64,000 nucleotides of DNA from JAVBJV01 sp031555315 (GTDB taxonomy: Bacteria > Pseudomonadota > Alphaproteobacteria > Acetobacterales > Acetobacteraceae), in the NCBI GenBank assembly GCA_031555315.1, contig JAVBUO010000007.1:1-64000 (forward strand), written 5' to 3'. The notes beneath the pieces were generated by a model that was not told the origin of the DNA, did not search any database, and saw only the letters and a program-made list of their open reading frames with translations. Positions 8,668 to 16,613 of this stretch are shown piece by piece. Made by a program: the position numbers and the translations under genes. Numbering within the stretch: the stretch's first letter is position 1; each line of letters starts with the position of its first letter.

Positions 8668-9054
8668 TCAGTCGGCCTGATTCTTCGCCACGATGTTACG
8701 GAATCCGCCGGCGCCGCCTTTTTCCTGCGTGGCTTCCGGAGTTTCGGTATCGTTTTCCGCTGCCTGGGCATCGGCCTTTTCACCGTTGCGATAGGCGCGC
8801 AATTCGCGCTCGGTCGGTGAACGGAAGACCACTTCTCCCGCCTGATAAATCTCGAGCACCGGGATGTTGGTCGGCGGGTCGACCCGCACAGATGGCGAGA
8901 TCACCGGAACCGCCGGTTTGGCGAAATCCTGCGCGACCTGCTGGGTCGCGGTTGTCTGCATGGTCTTGGTAATGGGCTTCTGGTCGTCCGTCTGCCTGAT
9001 CGCGCGGGCCGTGGCGGATGGGGAAAAGTTGGATTCGCTAGGGAAAAAGCTCAT
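8668..9054 (-). CDS. Conserved-looking small hypothetical protein
   Basis: I do not recognise this 128-residue protein. It has no signal peptide or membrane segment. The ends are low-complexity (Ser/Thr/Gln at the N-terminus, Asp/Glu/Ala/Thr at the C-terminus). A compact middle part (about residues 55-90) contains PTNIPVLEIYQAGEVVF followed by RSPTERELRAYRN, which looks like a folded motif. GAGGTG precedes the ATG, and a perfect 15-base palindrome lies 40-54 bases upstream, so it is probably expressed from its own promoter. Codon use is like the neighbours. It could be a short regulatory or scaffold protein; no function is assigned. Confidence 0.6.
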   Translation of the reverse strand: MSFFPSESNFSPSATARAIRQTDDQKPITKTMQTTATQQVAQDFAKPAVPVISPSVRVDPPTNIPVLEIYQAGEVVFRSPTERELRAYRNGEKADAQAAENDTETPEATQEKGGAGGFRNIVAKNQAD

Positions 9055-9093
9055 GGCGCACCTCGCCTGCCAGTCGTTTAGGAGGCTCGATTA

Positions 9094-9108
9094 AACCAAT
9101 GATTGGTT
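9094..9108. promoter_or_regulatory. Perfect palindrome upstream of the 8668-9054 gene
   Basis: AACCAATGATTGGTT is a 15-base perfect inverted repeat with one central base. It lies 40-54 bases before the start codon of the minus-strand hypothetical gene, in the region where promoter and operator elements are expected. No known regulator consensus was matched. Confidence 0.4.
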
Positions 9109-9122
9109 GATGATTCATGAAG

Positions 9123-9162
9123 CCGGGTGCATCAAACGTATTTGAACGCTTGATGCACCCGG
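9123..9162. terminator. Strong hairpin downstream of glcB, without a clear T-run
   Basis: CCGGGTGCATCAA (9123-9135) and TTGATGCACCCGG (9150-9162) are perfect 13-base arms, with CGT/ACG adding further pairs inside the loop. It lies 30 bases beyond the glcB stop. Neither side has a real T-tract, so it may act as a 3' stabilising stem or a factor-assisted terminator. Confidence 0.5.
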
Positions 9163-9192
9163 TAGGTCAGGCGTGTTCTAGTTGGTTGATTT

Positions 9193-11349
9193 TTAGCCTT
9201 TTTTCGCTTCGCGCCGGCGGGCGTGCAGGATGAACTCGGTATATCCGTTCGGCTGCTTGCAGCCCTGGAACACCAGATCGCAGGCCGCCTTGAAGGCCGG
9301 GCCGTCGAAGCCGGGCGCCATCGGCACATACAGCGGGTCGTCAGCGTTCTGGCGATCCACCACTGCGGCCATGCGGCGCATGGTGTCCATCACCTCGGCC
9401 TCGCTCACCACGCCGTGGCGCAGCCAGTTGGCGATGTGCTGGGACGAGATGCGCAGCGTCGCGCGATCCTCCATCAGCCCGATATCGTGGATGTCCGGCA
9501 CCTTGGAACAGCCGACGCCCTGATCCACCCAGCGCACCACGTAGCCCAGAATGCCCTGGGCATTGTTGTCGAGTTCGGCGCGGATCTCCTCGGGCGACCA
9601 GTTGGGGCGATCGGCCAGCGGCAGGGTGAGAATGTCACCGAGCCTGGCGGGCGGACGCGTCGCCAGTTCGGTCTGCCGGGCAGCGACGTCCACGTCGTGA
9701 TAATGCAGCGCATGCAGCGTGGCGGCGGTGGGCGAGGGCACCCAGGCGGTGTTGGCGCCGGCGCGCGGGTGGCCGATCTTCTGGGCGAGCATATCGGCCA
9801 TGTTGTCGGGGGCGGCCCACATACCCTTGCCGATCTGCGCTTTGCCGCGCAGACCGCAGGCCAGGCCCACATCCACGTTGTTGTCCTCGTACGCCTTGAT
9901 CCACGCCGTGCCGCGCATGTCGTTCTTGCGGATCATCGGTCCGGCGACCATCGAGGTGTGGATCTCGTCACCCGTGCGATCGAGGAAGCCGGTGTTGATG
10001 AACACCACGCGCGACTTTGCTGCGTTGATACAGGCGGCGAGGTTCACCGTGGTGCGGCGCTCCTCGTCCATGATGCCCATCTTCAGCGTGTGGCGTGCCA
10101 TGCCGAGCATGTCCTCGACACGGCCGAACAGTTCGTTCGCGAACGCCACCTCGTCCGGCCCGTGCATCTTGGGCTTGACGATATAGACCGATCCCGTGCG
10201 GCTGTTCATGCGCTTGCCGCGCAGGTCATGCAGCGCGATCAGCGCGGTGACGGCGGCATCCATGAAGGTTTCGGGGATGTCGTTTCCGTCGGCGTCGCGG
10301 ATCACGTCGGTGTACATGTGATGGCCGACATTGCGCGTCAGCATCAGGCTGCGGCCGTGCAGTGTGATCGTGCCGTCCTTCGCCGCCGTCCACGTGCGGT
10401 CGGGGTTCAGGCTGCGCTGGACGGTGGCGTCGCCCTTTGGGAAGCTGGCGCTCAGCGTGCCCTGCATCAGGCCGAGCCAGTTGCGATAGACCAGAATCTT
10501 GTCCTCGGCATCGACCGCGGCGACGGAATCCTCGCAGTCGACGATCGTCGACAGGGCTGCTTCCAGCACGATGTCGGCGATGCCCGCCGGGTCGGTCTTG
10601 CCGATCGGGTGGGCGCGATCGATGCGAAGTTCGACATGCAGGCCGTTGTTGCGCAGCAGGATCGCGCTGGGGGCGTTCTCGGCGCCCGTGTAGCCGATGA
10701 ACCCCGCGGCATCGTTCAGCCAGGTGCTGGTGCCGTCCTGCAGCGCGACCTGCAGCGCACCGCCCACCACGATATAGGCGACGGCGTCCATGTGCGAACC
10801 GTTGGCCAGCGGCAGCGCGTCGTCGAGGAAGGTGCGTGCCTGGGCGATCACCGCGGCGGCGCGTGCCGGGTTGAATTTTGCGCCGCGGGCGGTGTCGCCC
10901 GTATCGGCGATGGCGTCGGTTCCGTACAGCGCGTCGTACAGGCTGCCCCAGCGCGCATTGGCGGCGTTCAGCGCATAGCGCGCGTTGGTGACCGGAACCA
11001 CCAGCTGCGGGCCGGCGATTCGGGCGATCTCGTCGTCGACGTTTTGGGTGTCGACGGCAAACGGAGCGGAGGCGGGGACGATATAGCCGATCTGGCGCAG
11101 AAACGCCTCGTAGGCGGCGGCGTCGTGGGGCTGGCCGCGCCGCTCCTGGTGCCAGGAATCGATCTGGGACTGAAACTTATCGCGCAGGTCCAGCAGGTCG
11201 CGGTTGCGCGGTGCCAAGTCGCGGACGATGGCGCCCAGACCGTTCCAGAATGCGTCGGTGGTAACGCCGGTCCCAGGCAGGGCCTCGGTATTGATAAAAT
11301 CGTGCAGGTTTTTCGATACGGAAAGTCCGCCTGCTTGGATGCGTTCCAT
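9193..11349 (-). CDS. glcB: Malate synthase G
   Basis: Malate synthase condenses acetyl-CoA and glyoxylate to malate. The 718-residue length is right for isoform G rather than the ~540-residue isoform A. Typical stretches are present: IVDCEDSVAAVDAEDK, LMLTRNVGHHMYTD, GSVYIVKPKMHGP, EERRTTVNL and GKGMWAAPDNM. The ATG is preceded by GAGGCTGACTC. Neither isocitrate lyase nor glycolate oxidase genes are adjacent, so glyoxylate must come from elsewhere. The gene is divergent from the pnt operon, sharing a 167-base intergenic region. Confidence 0.97.
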   Translation of the reverse strand: MERIQAGGLSVSKNLHDFINTEALPGTGVTTDAFWNGLGAIVRDLAPRNRDLLDLRDKFQSQIDSWHQERRGQPHDAAAYEAFLRQIGYIVPASAPFAVDTQNVDDEIARIAGPQLVVPVTNARYALNAANARWGSLYDALYGTDAIADTGDTARGAKFNPARAAAVIAQARTFLDDALPLANGSHMDAVAYIVVGGALQVALQDGTSTWLNDAAGFIGYTGAENAPSAILLRNNGLHVELRIDRAHPIGKTDPAGIADIVLEAALSTIVDCEDSVAAVDAEDKILVYRNWLGLMQGTLSASFPKGDATVQRSLNPDRTWTAAKDGTITLHGRSLMLTRNVGHHMYTDVIRDADGNDIPETFMDAAVTALIALHDLRGKRMNSRTGSVYIVKPKMHGPDEVAFANELFGRVEDMLGMARHTLKMGIMDEERRTTVNLAACINAAKSRVVFINTGFLDRTGDEIHTSMVAGPMIRKNDMRGTAWIKAYEDNNVDVGLACGLRGKAQIGKGMWAAPDNMADMLAQKIGHPRAGANTAWVPSPTAATLHALHYHDVDVAARQTELATRPPARLGDILTLPLADRPNWSPEEIRAELDNNAQGILGYVVRWVDQGVGCSKVPDIHDIGLMEDRATLRISSQHIANWLRHGVVSEAEVMDTMRRMAAVVDRQNADDPLYVPMAPGFDGPAFKAACDLVFQGCKQPNGYTEFILHARRREAKKG

Positions 11350-11516
11350 GAGTCAGCCTCGTTGATTATAGATACTCTTTGATCGATCCTTTCAGGAATC
11401 GGTGCAACTGGGAAGACACAACGTCCTGGAAAAACATCAGAAAGGGCACTGGCGGGTTGCCTGGCGGGGGCCGATCGCGCATGCTTTCCCCCCTTTTGTG
11501 AGAGAGGCTGAAGCTC

Positions 11517-12677
11517 ATGCGTCTTGCGGTTCTGAAGGAACGCCGACTGGCCGAAACCCGCGTCGCCGCCACACCCGAGACTGTGAAAAAATTCATCGGT
11601 ATGGGGCTGGACGTCGCGGTCGAAAGCGGGGCCGGCGCGCAGGCGGCCATTGCGGATGCGGATTATGCCGCCGCCGGTGCGCAGGTCTGCTCCGATGCGG
11701 CGTCCGCGCTGACGGGTGCCGGTATCGTGCTGAAGGTCGCCGCCCCGCTGGCGGCTGGCGAAGGCGCGGTGGACGAGGTGGCACTGTTGCCGCGCGATGC
11801 GCTGCTGCTGTGCATCGCCAATGCCGATGCGGCCCGCGCGGCGGAGTATGCATCGCGTGGTGTGAACGTTGTCGCAATGGAATGGCTGCCGCGCATCACG
11901 CGCGCGCAGTCGATGGACGTGTTGTCCTCGCAGGCGAACCTGGCCGGGTATCGCGCGGTGATCGAAGCTGCGGCGACGTTCGAACGCGGTTTTCCGATGA
12001 TGATGACGGCGGCCGGCACGGTACCGCCGGCGCGCGTGTTCGTGGTCGGGGCCGGGGTGGCCGGGCTGCAGGCGATCGCCACGGCGCGTCGCCTGGGGGC
12101 GATCGTCTCGGCGACCGACGTGCGCCCCGCCGCGAAGGAAGAGATCAAGTCGCTGGGGGCCGCCTTCGTCGGCGTCGAGGACGAGGAAACCGCGGCTGCC
12201 CAGACCGCCGGCGGTTACGCGAAAGAGATGAGCGACGCATTCCGCCAGAAGCAGGCGGCGCTGATGGAAGAAACGCTGCGCAAGAACGATATCGTGATCT
12301 GCACGGCGCTGGTGATGGGCCGCAAGGCACCGGTCATCGTCACCCAGCCGATGGTCGACGCGATGAAGGCGGGCAGCGTGATCGTCGACATCGCGGCCGA
12401 GGCGGGCGGCAACTGCGCCGCCACCGTGCCGGGCGAGGCGACGACGACGGTGAACGGCGTGCGCGTTCTGGGATATCGTAACTGGGCCGGGCGCATTCCG
12501 GTGGCGTCGTCGGCGCTGTATGCGCGCAACCTGCTGACCTTCCTGTCCACCTTCTGGGACAAGGACGCCAAGGTACCGAAACTGCCCGCCGAGGATGACA
12601 TCATCAAGGGTGCGCAGATCACGCGCGACGGCGCGGTGATCCATCCGAATTTTGCCCCCAAGGGAGAAGCAGCATGA
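11517..12677 (+). CDS. pntAA: NAD(P) transhydrogenase subunit alpha part 1 (NAD-binding domain I)
   Basis: This is the 386-residue soluble NAD(H)-binding subunit of proton-translocating transhydrogenase, which makes NADPH from NADH at the expense of the proton gradient. The N-terminus MRLAVLKERRLAETRVA and the alanine-dehydrogenase-like nucleotide fold (VFVVGAGVAGLQAIATARRLGA, then ATDVRPAAKEE) are diagnostic. This is the three-gene alphaproteobacterial form, as in Rhodospirillum, where the alpha subunit is split. AGAGAGG precedes the ATG. The stop overlaps pntAB by four bases. Confidence 0.96.
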   Translation: MRLAVLKERRLAETRVAATPETVKKFIGMGLDVAVESGAGAQAAIADADYAAAGAQVCSDAASALTGAGIVLKVAAPLAAGEGAVDEVALLPRDALLLCIANADAARAAEYASRGVNVVAMEWLPRITRAQSMDVLSSQANLAGYRAVIEAAATFERGFPMMMTAAGTVPPARVFVVGAGVAGLQAIATARRLGAIVSATDVRPAAKEEIKSLGAAFVGVEDEETAAAQTAGGYAKEMSDAFRQKQAALMEETLRKNDIVICTALVMGRKAPVIVTQPMVDAMKAGSVIVDIAAEAGGNCAATVPGEATTTVNGVRVLGYRNWAGRIPVASSALYARNLLTFLSTFWDKDAKVPKLPAEDDIIKGAQITRDGAVIHPNFAPKGEAA

Positions 12678-13063
12678 ATCCGGCTCAACTGGCAGAAGAA
12701 GCCACCCAGCTTGCGGATCGCATGCTGACGCTGGCCGCGCAGGCACGTTCGCTGGCGATGACCGCGCCGGTGGGCAGCATCGAACCGATCGTCTTCCTGA
12801 TCGCGATTTTCCTGATGGCGTGCTTCGTCGGCTATTACGTGGTCTGGAACGTGACGCCGGCGCTGCATTCGCCGCTGATGGGCGTGACCAACGCGATCTC
12901 GTCGGTGATCATCGTCGGTGCGCTGTTGGCCACCGGCATGGCCGACAGCCCGCTGGCGCGCACCTTCGGCTTCATCGCGGCGCTGCTGGCCAGTGTGAAT
13001 ATTTTCGGCGGATTCATTGTCACGCAGCGCATGCTGGCGATGTTCAAGAAAAAGGCGAAGTAA
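12674..13063 (+). CDS. pntAB: NAD(P) transhydrogenase subunit alpha part 2 (membrane)
   Basis: This 129-residue protein has three to four hydrophobic helices (EPIVFLIAIFLMACFVGYYVVWNV, then AISSVIIVGALLATGM, then TFGFIAALLASVNIFGGFIVTQRML). It is the separate membrane segment that in E. coli is fused to the end of PntA. It starts inside the pntAA stop (ATGA overlap) and ends one base before pntB, so the three are translationally coupled. Confidence 0.95.
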   Translation: MNPAQLAEEATQLADRMLTLAAQARSLAMTAPVGSIEPIVFLIAIFLMACFVGYYVVWNVTPALHSPLMGVTNAISSVIIVGALLATGMADSPLARTFGFIAALLASVNIFGGFIVTQRMLAMFKKKAK

Positions 13064-13064
13064 G

Positions 13065-14471
13065 ATGAACGCCAATATTGCTACACTCGCCTATCTGATT
13101 TCGGCGGTTCTGTTCGTTCTGGCGCTGCGCGGCCTGTCGAATCCGGAAACTGCGCGTCAGGGCAACCAGATGGGGATGGCCGGTATGGCGATCGCCATCG
13201 GCGTGACGCTGCTGCGCAGCGGCATGACATGGTCGGGTTTCGGGCTGATCCTGATCGCCGTGGTGATCGGCGGCGGGATCGGTACGGTGATCGCCCAGCG
13301 CATCAAGATGACGGCGCTGCCGCAGCTGGTCGCGGCGTTCCATTCGCTGGTCGGTCTGGCGGCGGTGATGGTGGCGGCCGCCGCGTTCTACGCGCCGGAA
13401 TCGTTCGGCATCGGCACGGCGGATCATATCCATGGCGGATCGCTGGTGGAAATGTCGCTGGGGCTGGCGATCGGTGCGGTGACCTTCTCGGGCTCGCTGA
13501 TCGCGTTCGCCAAGCTGCAGGCGCTGATGAGCGGCGCGCCGATCACCTTCGTGGGTCAGCATAAGCTGAACCTGCTGCTGGCGCTGCTGCTGGTGCTGCT
13601 GGTCGTTCTGTTCGTGGTGACCGGACATGCCGTGTTCTTCTGGCTGATCGCGCTGCTGGCGTTTGCGATTGGATTCCTGATTATCATCCCGATCGGCGGG
13701 GCCGATATGCCGGTCGTGGTGTCGATGCTGAACTCGTACTCCGGCTGGGCGGCGGCAGGGATCGGCTTCACACTGCAAAACGTGGCGCTGATCATCACCG
13801 GCGCGCTGGTCGGCGCTTCGGGTGCGATCCTGTCCTATATCATGTGCAAAGGCATGAACCGCAGCATTCTGAACGTGTTGCTGGGTGGCTTCGGCACCGA
13901 TGCCGGCGCGGCGGGACCGGCAGGCGGCGCGGGCGGCGACCGCACGGTGAAGTCTGGCGCGGCCGACGATGCGGCGTTCATCATGAAGAATGCATCGAAG
14001 GTCATCATCGTGCCGGGTTACGGCATGGCGGTGGCGCAGGCGCAGCACGCACTGCGTGAAATGGCCGACACGCTGAAGAAGGAAGGGGTGGAAGTGAAAT
14101 ACGCCATCCATCCCGTGGCCGGGCGCATGCCGGGGCACATGAACGTGCTGCTGGCCGAAGCCAACGTGCCGTATGACGAAGTGTTCGAGCTGGAGGAGAT
14201 CAACAACGAATTCAGCACGGCCGACGTCGTCTACGTGATCGGCGCGAACGACGTGACCAACCCGGCCGCCAAGACCGACCCGTCCTCGGCCATTTACGGC
14301 ATGCCGATCCTCGACGTGGACAAGGCGAAGACGGTGCTGTTCGTTAAACGCTCGATGGCGTCGGGCTATGCGGGGGTCGAGAACGAGCTGTTCTTCCGGA
14401 CGAACACCATGATGCTGTTCGGCGACGCGAAGAAGATGACGGAGGAAATCGTTCAAGCCCTCAACCACTGA
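13065..14471 (+). CDS. pntB: NAD(P) transhydrogenase subunit beta
   Basis: This 468-residue subunit contains about eight or nine membrane helices (residues 1-270) and a C-terminal NADP(H)-binding domain (VIIVPGYGMAVAQAQHALREM, then HPVAGRMPGHMNVLLAEANV and YDEVFELEEIN). Together with PntAA and PntAB it forms the proton-pumping transhydrogenase. I start it at MNANIATLAYLISAVL one base after the pntAB stop; the frame is open for 16 more codons upstream but those lie within pntAB. A strong terminator follows. Confidence 0.97.
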   Translation: MNANIATLAYLISAVLFVLALRGLSNPETARQGNQMGMAGMAIAIGVTLLRSGMTWSGFGLILIAVVIGGGIGTVIAQRIKMTALPQLVAAFHSLVGLAAVMVAAAAFYAPESFGIGTADHIHGGSLVEMSLGLAIGAVTFSGSLIAFAKLQALMSGAPITFVGQHKLNLLLALLLVLLVVLFVVTGHAVFFWLIALLAFAIGFLIIIPIGGADMPVVVSMLNSYSGWAAAGIGFTLQNVALIITGALVGASGAILSYIMCKGMNRSILNVLLGGFGTDAGAAGPAGGAGGDRTVKSGAADDAAFIMKNASKVIIVPGYGMAVAQAQHALREMADTLKKEGVEVKYAIHPVAGRMPGHMNVLLAEANVPYDEVFELEEINNEFSTADVVYVIGANDVTNPAAKTDPSSAIYGMPILDVDKAKTVLFVKRSMASGYAGVENELFFRTNTMMLFGDAKKMTEEIVQALNH

Positions 14472-14488
14472 GGCTTCGGACATCGCAT

Positions 14489-14517
14489 AAAAAAGGGCGC
14501 CGTGCGGCGCCCTTTTT
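14489..14517. terminator. Bidirectional terminator between pntB and the TetR gene
   Basis: GGGCGCCG (14495-14502) and CGGCGCCC (14505-14512) form a tight stem-loop flanked by six A on the left and five T on the right. It can end both the plus-strand pnt operon and the convergent TetR-family gene. Confidence 0.9.
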
Positions 14518-15134
14518 CATGCCGGCTGACGGGCGATGATTCTCATCATCATGCGGATCAGCGCCGGACTGTCGTCCATCTGCCCGGTCAGCAAACGGAA
14601 CCAGACGAACCCCACCCACAGCGCCAGCCGGCCTTCGAGTTCGGTCTGCGGCAATGCGCCGCGTGCGACGGCGCGCTGGAACAGCGTGCGGCAGGGGGCA
14701 AGGCGTTCCGGCAGGAATTCGGTGCGCAGTTTTTCCTGCACCGCCACGCTGGCCTGCGCTTCCGCCACCAGTCCGCGAAAGGCGCTGCCTGCCGGGTTGC
14801 TGCGCCAGAACGCCCACAGGTCGGCGGTGTATTGGGTCAGGTCACCAACCAGATCGCCCAGATCGGGCAGCGCGATAACGGCGTCTTTTTCCGCCGTATA
14901 GATGGCGATGAACAGATCCGCCTTGGTCGGCCACCAGCGGTAGATGGTGGGCTTTCCGGCACCGGCACGGCGCGCGACCTCCTCGACCGAAAAACCAGCA
15001 TAGCCGCGCTCGGCCAGCAACTGCCGCGCTGCCACCAGAATGGCGGCTTCGGCTTCGGGGTTGCGGCGCGCGCCGATCGAGGTGCGCCGGGCAGGGGGCG
15101 TGGGCATGGGTGCTTTCCGGTTCACAGTTGACAT
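14517..15134 (-). CDS. TetR-family transcriptional regulator
   Basis: This 205-residue repressor-type protein has an N-terminal helix-turn-helix (ILVAARQLLAERGYAGFSVE, then VARRAGAGKPTIYRWWPTKADL) and a helical ligand-binding C-terminal domain. The start is uncertain: MSTVNRKAP is taken here, MPTPPARR is 9 codons further in, and the frame is open 8 codons upstream. It is divergent from a small membrane protein plus RidA-like gene. The shared intergenic region contains two copies of an 18-base motif, the probable operators for itself and the divergent pair. Small-molecule ligand unknown. Confidence 0.93.
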   Translation of the reverse strand: MSTVNRKAPMPTPPARRTSIGARRNPEAEAAILVAARQLLAERGYAGFSVEEVARRAGAGKPTIYRWWPTKADLFIAIYTAEKDAVIALPDLGDLVGDLTQYTADLWAFWRSNPAGSAFRGLVAEAQASVAVQEKLRTEFLPERLAPCRTLFQRAVARGALPQTELEGRLALWVGFVWFRLLTGQMDDSPALIRMMMRIIARQPA

Positions 15135-15185
15135 AACGGAACGTGTCGTATAGTTCAAGCATATAAGAACGATACGTTTCGTATA
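15135..15185. promoter_or_regulatory. Two tandem operator-like motifs between TetR gene and divergent operon
   Basis: Site 1 (15135-15152) and site 2 (15168-15185) both fit AACGNNACGTNTCGTATA and are 33 bp apart, close to three helical turns, in the same orientation. Site 2 also contains the perfect palindrome ATACGTTTCGTAT (15172-15184). The pair fills the space between the divergent start codons, as expected for autoregulated TetR systems. Binding by the adjacent TetR protein is inference. Confidence 0.7.
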
Positions 15186-15198
15186 TATAGAGGTTTAT

Positions 15199-15411
15199 AT
15201 GTCTGCTACCAACCCATCCCCGCCGCTGTCCGCCCGGCTTCGCTTTCTCGCCGTTCTGATGCTGGGGGCCTATGCCGTGCTGAATCTGCTGATGGGCGCG
15301 CTAACCCCTTGGGTCGGGCAATGGCCGTTTTATGCGGTTACCGCAGTGACGGTCCCGCCCATGGTGCTCGCCATGGTGTATGTCGTGATCCCGCTTGCCA
15401 GGCGGGCCTGA
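15199..15411 (+). CDS. Small two-helix membrane protein
   Basis: This is a 70-residue protein with two hydrophobic segments (about residues 15-35 and 42-64, ending VVIPLARRA) and no recognised domain. It starts 14 bases after the second TetR operator motif and is followed three bases later by a RidA-family gene, so the two form a TetR-controlled unit. Such small inner-membrane proteins often accompany transporters or act as regulators; no function can be assigned. The high hydrophobicity and clean operon context make it a real gene. Confidence 0.7.
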   Translation: MSATNPSPPLSARLRFLAVLMLGAYAVLNLLMGALTPWVGQWPFYAVTAVTVPPMVLAMVYVVIPLARRA

Positions 15412-15414
15412 GCG

Positions 15415-15822
15415 GTGTTGCGCGCCGTCAACCCGCCGGGGCCGGGAATCCCGGGTATTTCGCAGGGCATGCTGATCGAAGGCGGCAACCTGCTGGTGCT
15501 GTCCGGCCATGTGCCGTTCGATGCGGCCGGAAGAATTCCGCGCGGGCTGGCCGCGCAGCTCGATCAGGTGTTCCGAAATCTGCGGGCGACGCTACAGGCG
15601 GCGGGGGCGGGGTTCGACACCGTCGCCCGGCTGACCATTTATGTGCGCGATTATCTGCCGGAGCAGTTGCCCGTCATCCGGGCGGTACGCGACCGGTGGA
15701 TCGACACGGCCCACCCGCCGGCCAGCGCGCTGATCGGCGTCGCTGCACTGGCTCATCCGGATATGCTGGTCGAGGTTGATGCGCTTGCCGCTGTGCCCGG
15801 CAGCTCCTGGCAGTTCCCGTAA
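15415..15822 (+). CDS. RidA family protein (reactive imine/enamine deaminase-like)
   Basis: This 135-residue protein has the YjgF/YER057c/UK114 fold signatures: the N-terminal PGPGIPGISQGMLIEGGNLL, then LVLSGHVPFDAAG, QLDQVFRNLRATLQAAGAG, VARLTIYVRDY, and the C-terminal HPDMLVEVDALAAV. Family members hydrolyse reactive enamines and imines from PLP enzymes; many paralogues have other uses. The arginine usually near position 105 of RidA proper (in the RxAV/GV context) is not obvious here, so this may be a paralogous subgroup rather than canonical RidA. Start codon GTG, immediately after the membrane protein gene. Confidence 0.88.
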   Translation: MLRAVNPPGPGIPGISQGMLIEGGNLLVLSGHVPFDAAGRIPRGLAAQLDQVFRNLRATLQAAGAGFDTVARLTIYVRDYLPEQLPVIRAVRDRWIDTAHPPASALIGVAALAHPDMLVEVDALAAVPGSSWQFP

Positions 15823-15851
15823 AAGAAAAAGGGCGCCAGCCGGCGCCCTTT
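15822..15851. terminator. Terminator between RidA-like and macro-domain genes
   Basis: GGGCGCC (15831-15837) pairs with GGCGCCC (15842-15848). On the minus strand the stem is followed by TTTTTCTTT, a good U-tract for the macro-domain gene; on the plus strand only TTT follows. Confidence 0.8.
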
Positions 15852-15866
15852 GGAACGCGCGAGCGG

Positions 15867-16373
15867 TCAGCCCAGCTTTTCGTCGGCCTGCTGGCCCTTG
15901 TGATAGGTCTCGTAGACGATGACCTTCACGTCTTTCAGATCGCCCAGATACAACTGGACCAGCGGCTTCACGTCCGCCCATTCCAGCCCGCCGACCCCGG
16001 TCGCCAGGCGTGGCAGCGCGACGCTTGTGATGTCGTGCGCCTGAATGTGCTTGGCCAGTGCCTTCAGGGTCTGCCCCACCTGTTCCAGCGTTGCCTTGCC
16101 GGGTTTGCCCGTGCGGCCGTGCAGCATGCTCTGTGTCAGCAGGTTGACGATGTGAACCGGGGCATTGTTGCCGTTCTTGCCGGTCCAGGCCCAGATTTCG
16201 CCCGGATCTTTCGGGTGGGAGTGCGTGTAATGGCGATAGTCTTTAACCATCGCGGGCCAGCGTTCACGCAGCGCCAATGCCAGACCGCTATCAAAGTGGT
16301 CCTGAGGCGCTATTCCATGCGCAATGATTTGCGCCTTCGAGAGAAGAATATCGCCTTCAACTTCACGGATCAT
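15867..16373 (-). CDS. Macro domain protein (ADP-ribose binding / deacylation type)
   Basis: This 168-residue protein consists of a single macro domain. It opens with MIREVEGDILLSKAQIIAHG (the GDI motif of macro domains) and has HIVNLLTQ mid-protein. ALPRLATGVGGLEWADVKPL is the phosphate loop in the style of Poa1p/TARG1-like hydrolases. Such enzymes remove ADP-ribose from proteins, DNA or small molecules. The usual N-A-N of the MacroD group is replaced by AHGIAPQDHFDSG, so it is not YmdB-type. AGAAAGG lies before the ATG. No toxin-like ADP-ribosyltransferase is adjacent. Confidence 0.85.
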   Translation of the reverse strand: MIREVEGDILLSKAQIIAHGIAPQDHFDSGLALALRERWPAMVKDYRHYTHSHPKDPGEIWAWTGKNGNNAPVHIVNLLTQSMLHGRTGKPGKATLEQVGQTLKALAKHIQAHDITSVALPRLATGVGGLEWADVKPLVQLYLGDLKDVKVIVYETYHKGQQADEKLG

Positions 16374-16474
16374 TGGAAAACCTTTCTACCAACACGGCGT
16401 CATGCGTGCACCGCACGACAATAGCAGAAAGGGCCGATGCGGTATAACCCACAACGTCAAGAATGATACGGGTT

Positions 16475-16505
16475 CTCTATAAATAGAGTGTTGAGTTGCC
16501 TCAAC
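16475..16505. other. Two adjacent short palindromes in the rpsU / macro-domain gap
   Basis: CTCTATAAATAGAG (16475-16488) is a perfect 14-base palindrome. GTTGAG/CTCAAC (16490-16495 and 16500-16505) forms a second stem with a TTGC loop immediately after it. They lie upstream of the macro-domain gene and downstream of rpsU. Function unknown; an operator or a processed leader are both possible. Confidence 0.35.
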
Positions 16506-16538
16506 GGTCAGCCCTGTTTTCCGGCTGGAAACAGAAAA

Positions 16539-16572
16539 ACCGCAGCATCAGGGCACGGGGCCCTGCCGCGGT
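16539..16572 (-). terminator. Intrinsic terminator of rpsU
   Basis: On the minus strand ACCGC...GCAGGGC pairs in two blocks: CAGGGC (16549-16554) with GCCCTG (16560-16565), and ACCGC (16539-16543) with GCGGT (16568-16572). The stem is followed on the minus strand by a run of T (A residues at 16535-16539 on plus). Confidence 0.7.
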
Positions 16573-16613
16573 CTTCGTGATTTCATGGTTCCCCCGGCGG
16601 CCAGGGGAGCAGG

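Noticed and set aside
9223..11382. A 719-codon open frame antisense to malate synthase
   Set aside because: It mirrors glcB exactly, has a His/Arg/Gly-biased composition typical of antisense frames in high-G+C coding DNA, and no family motif.
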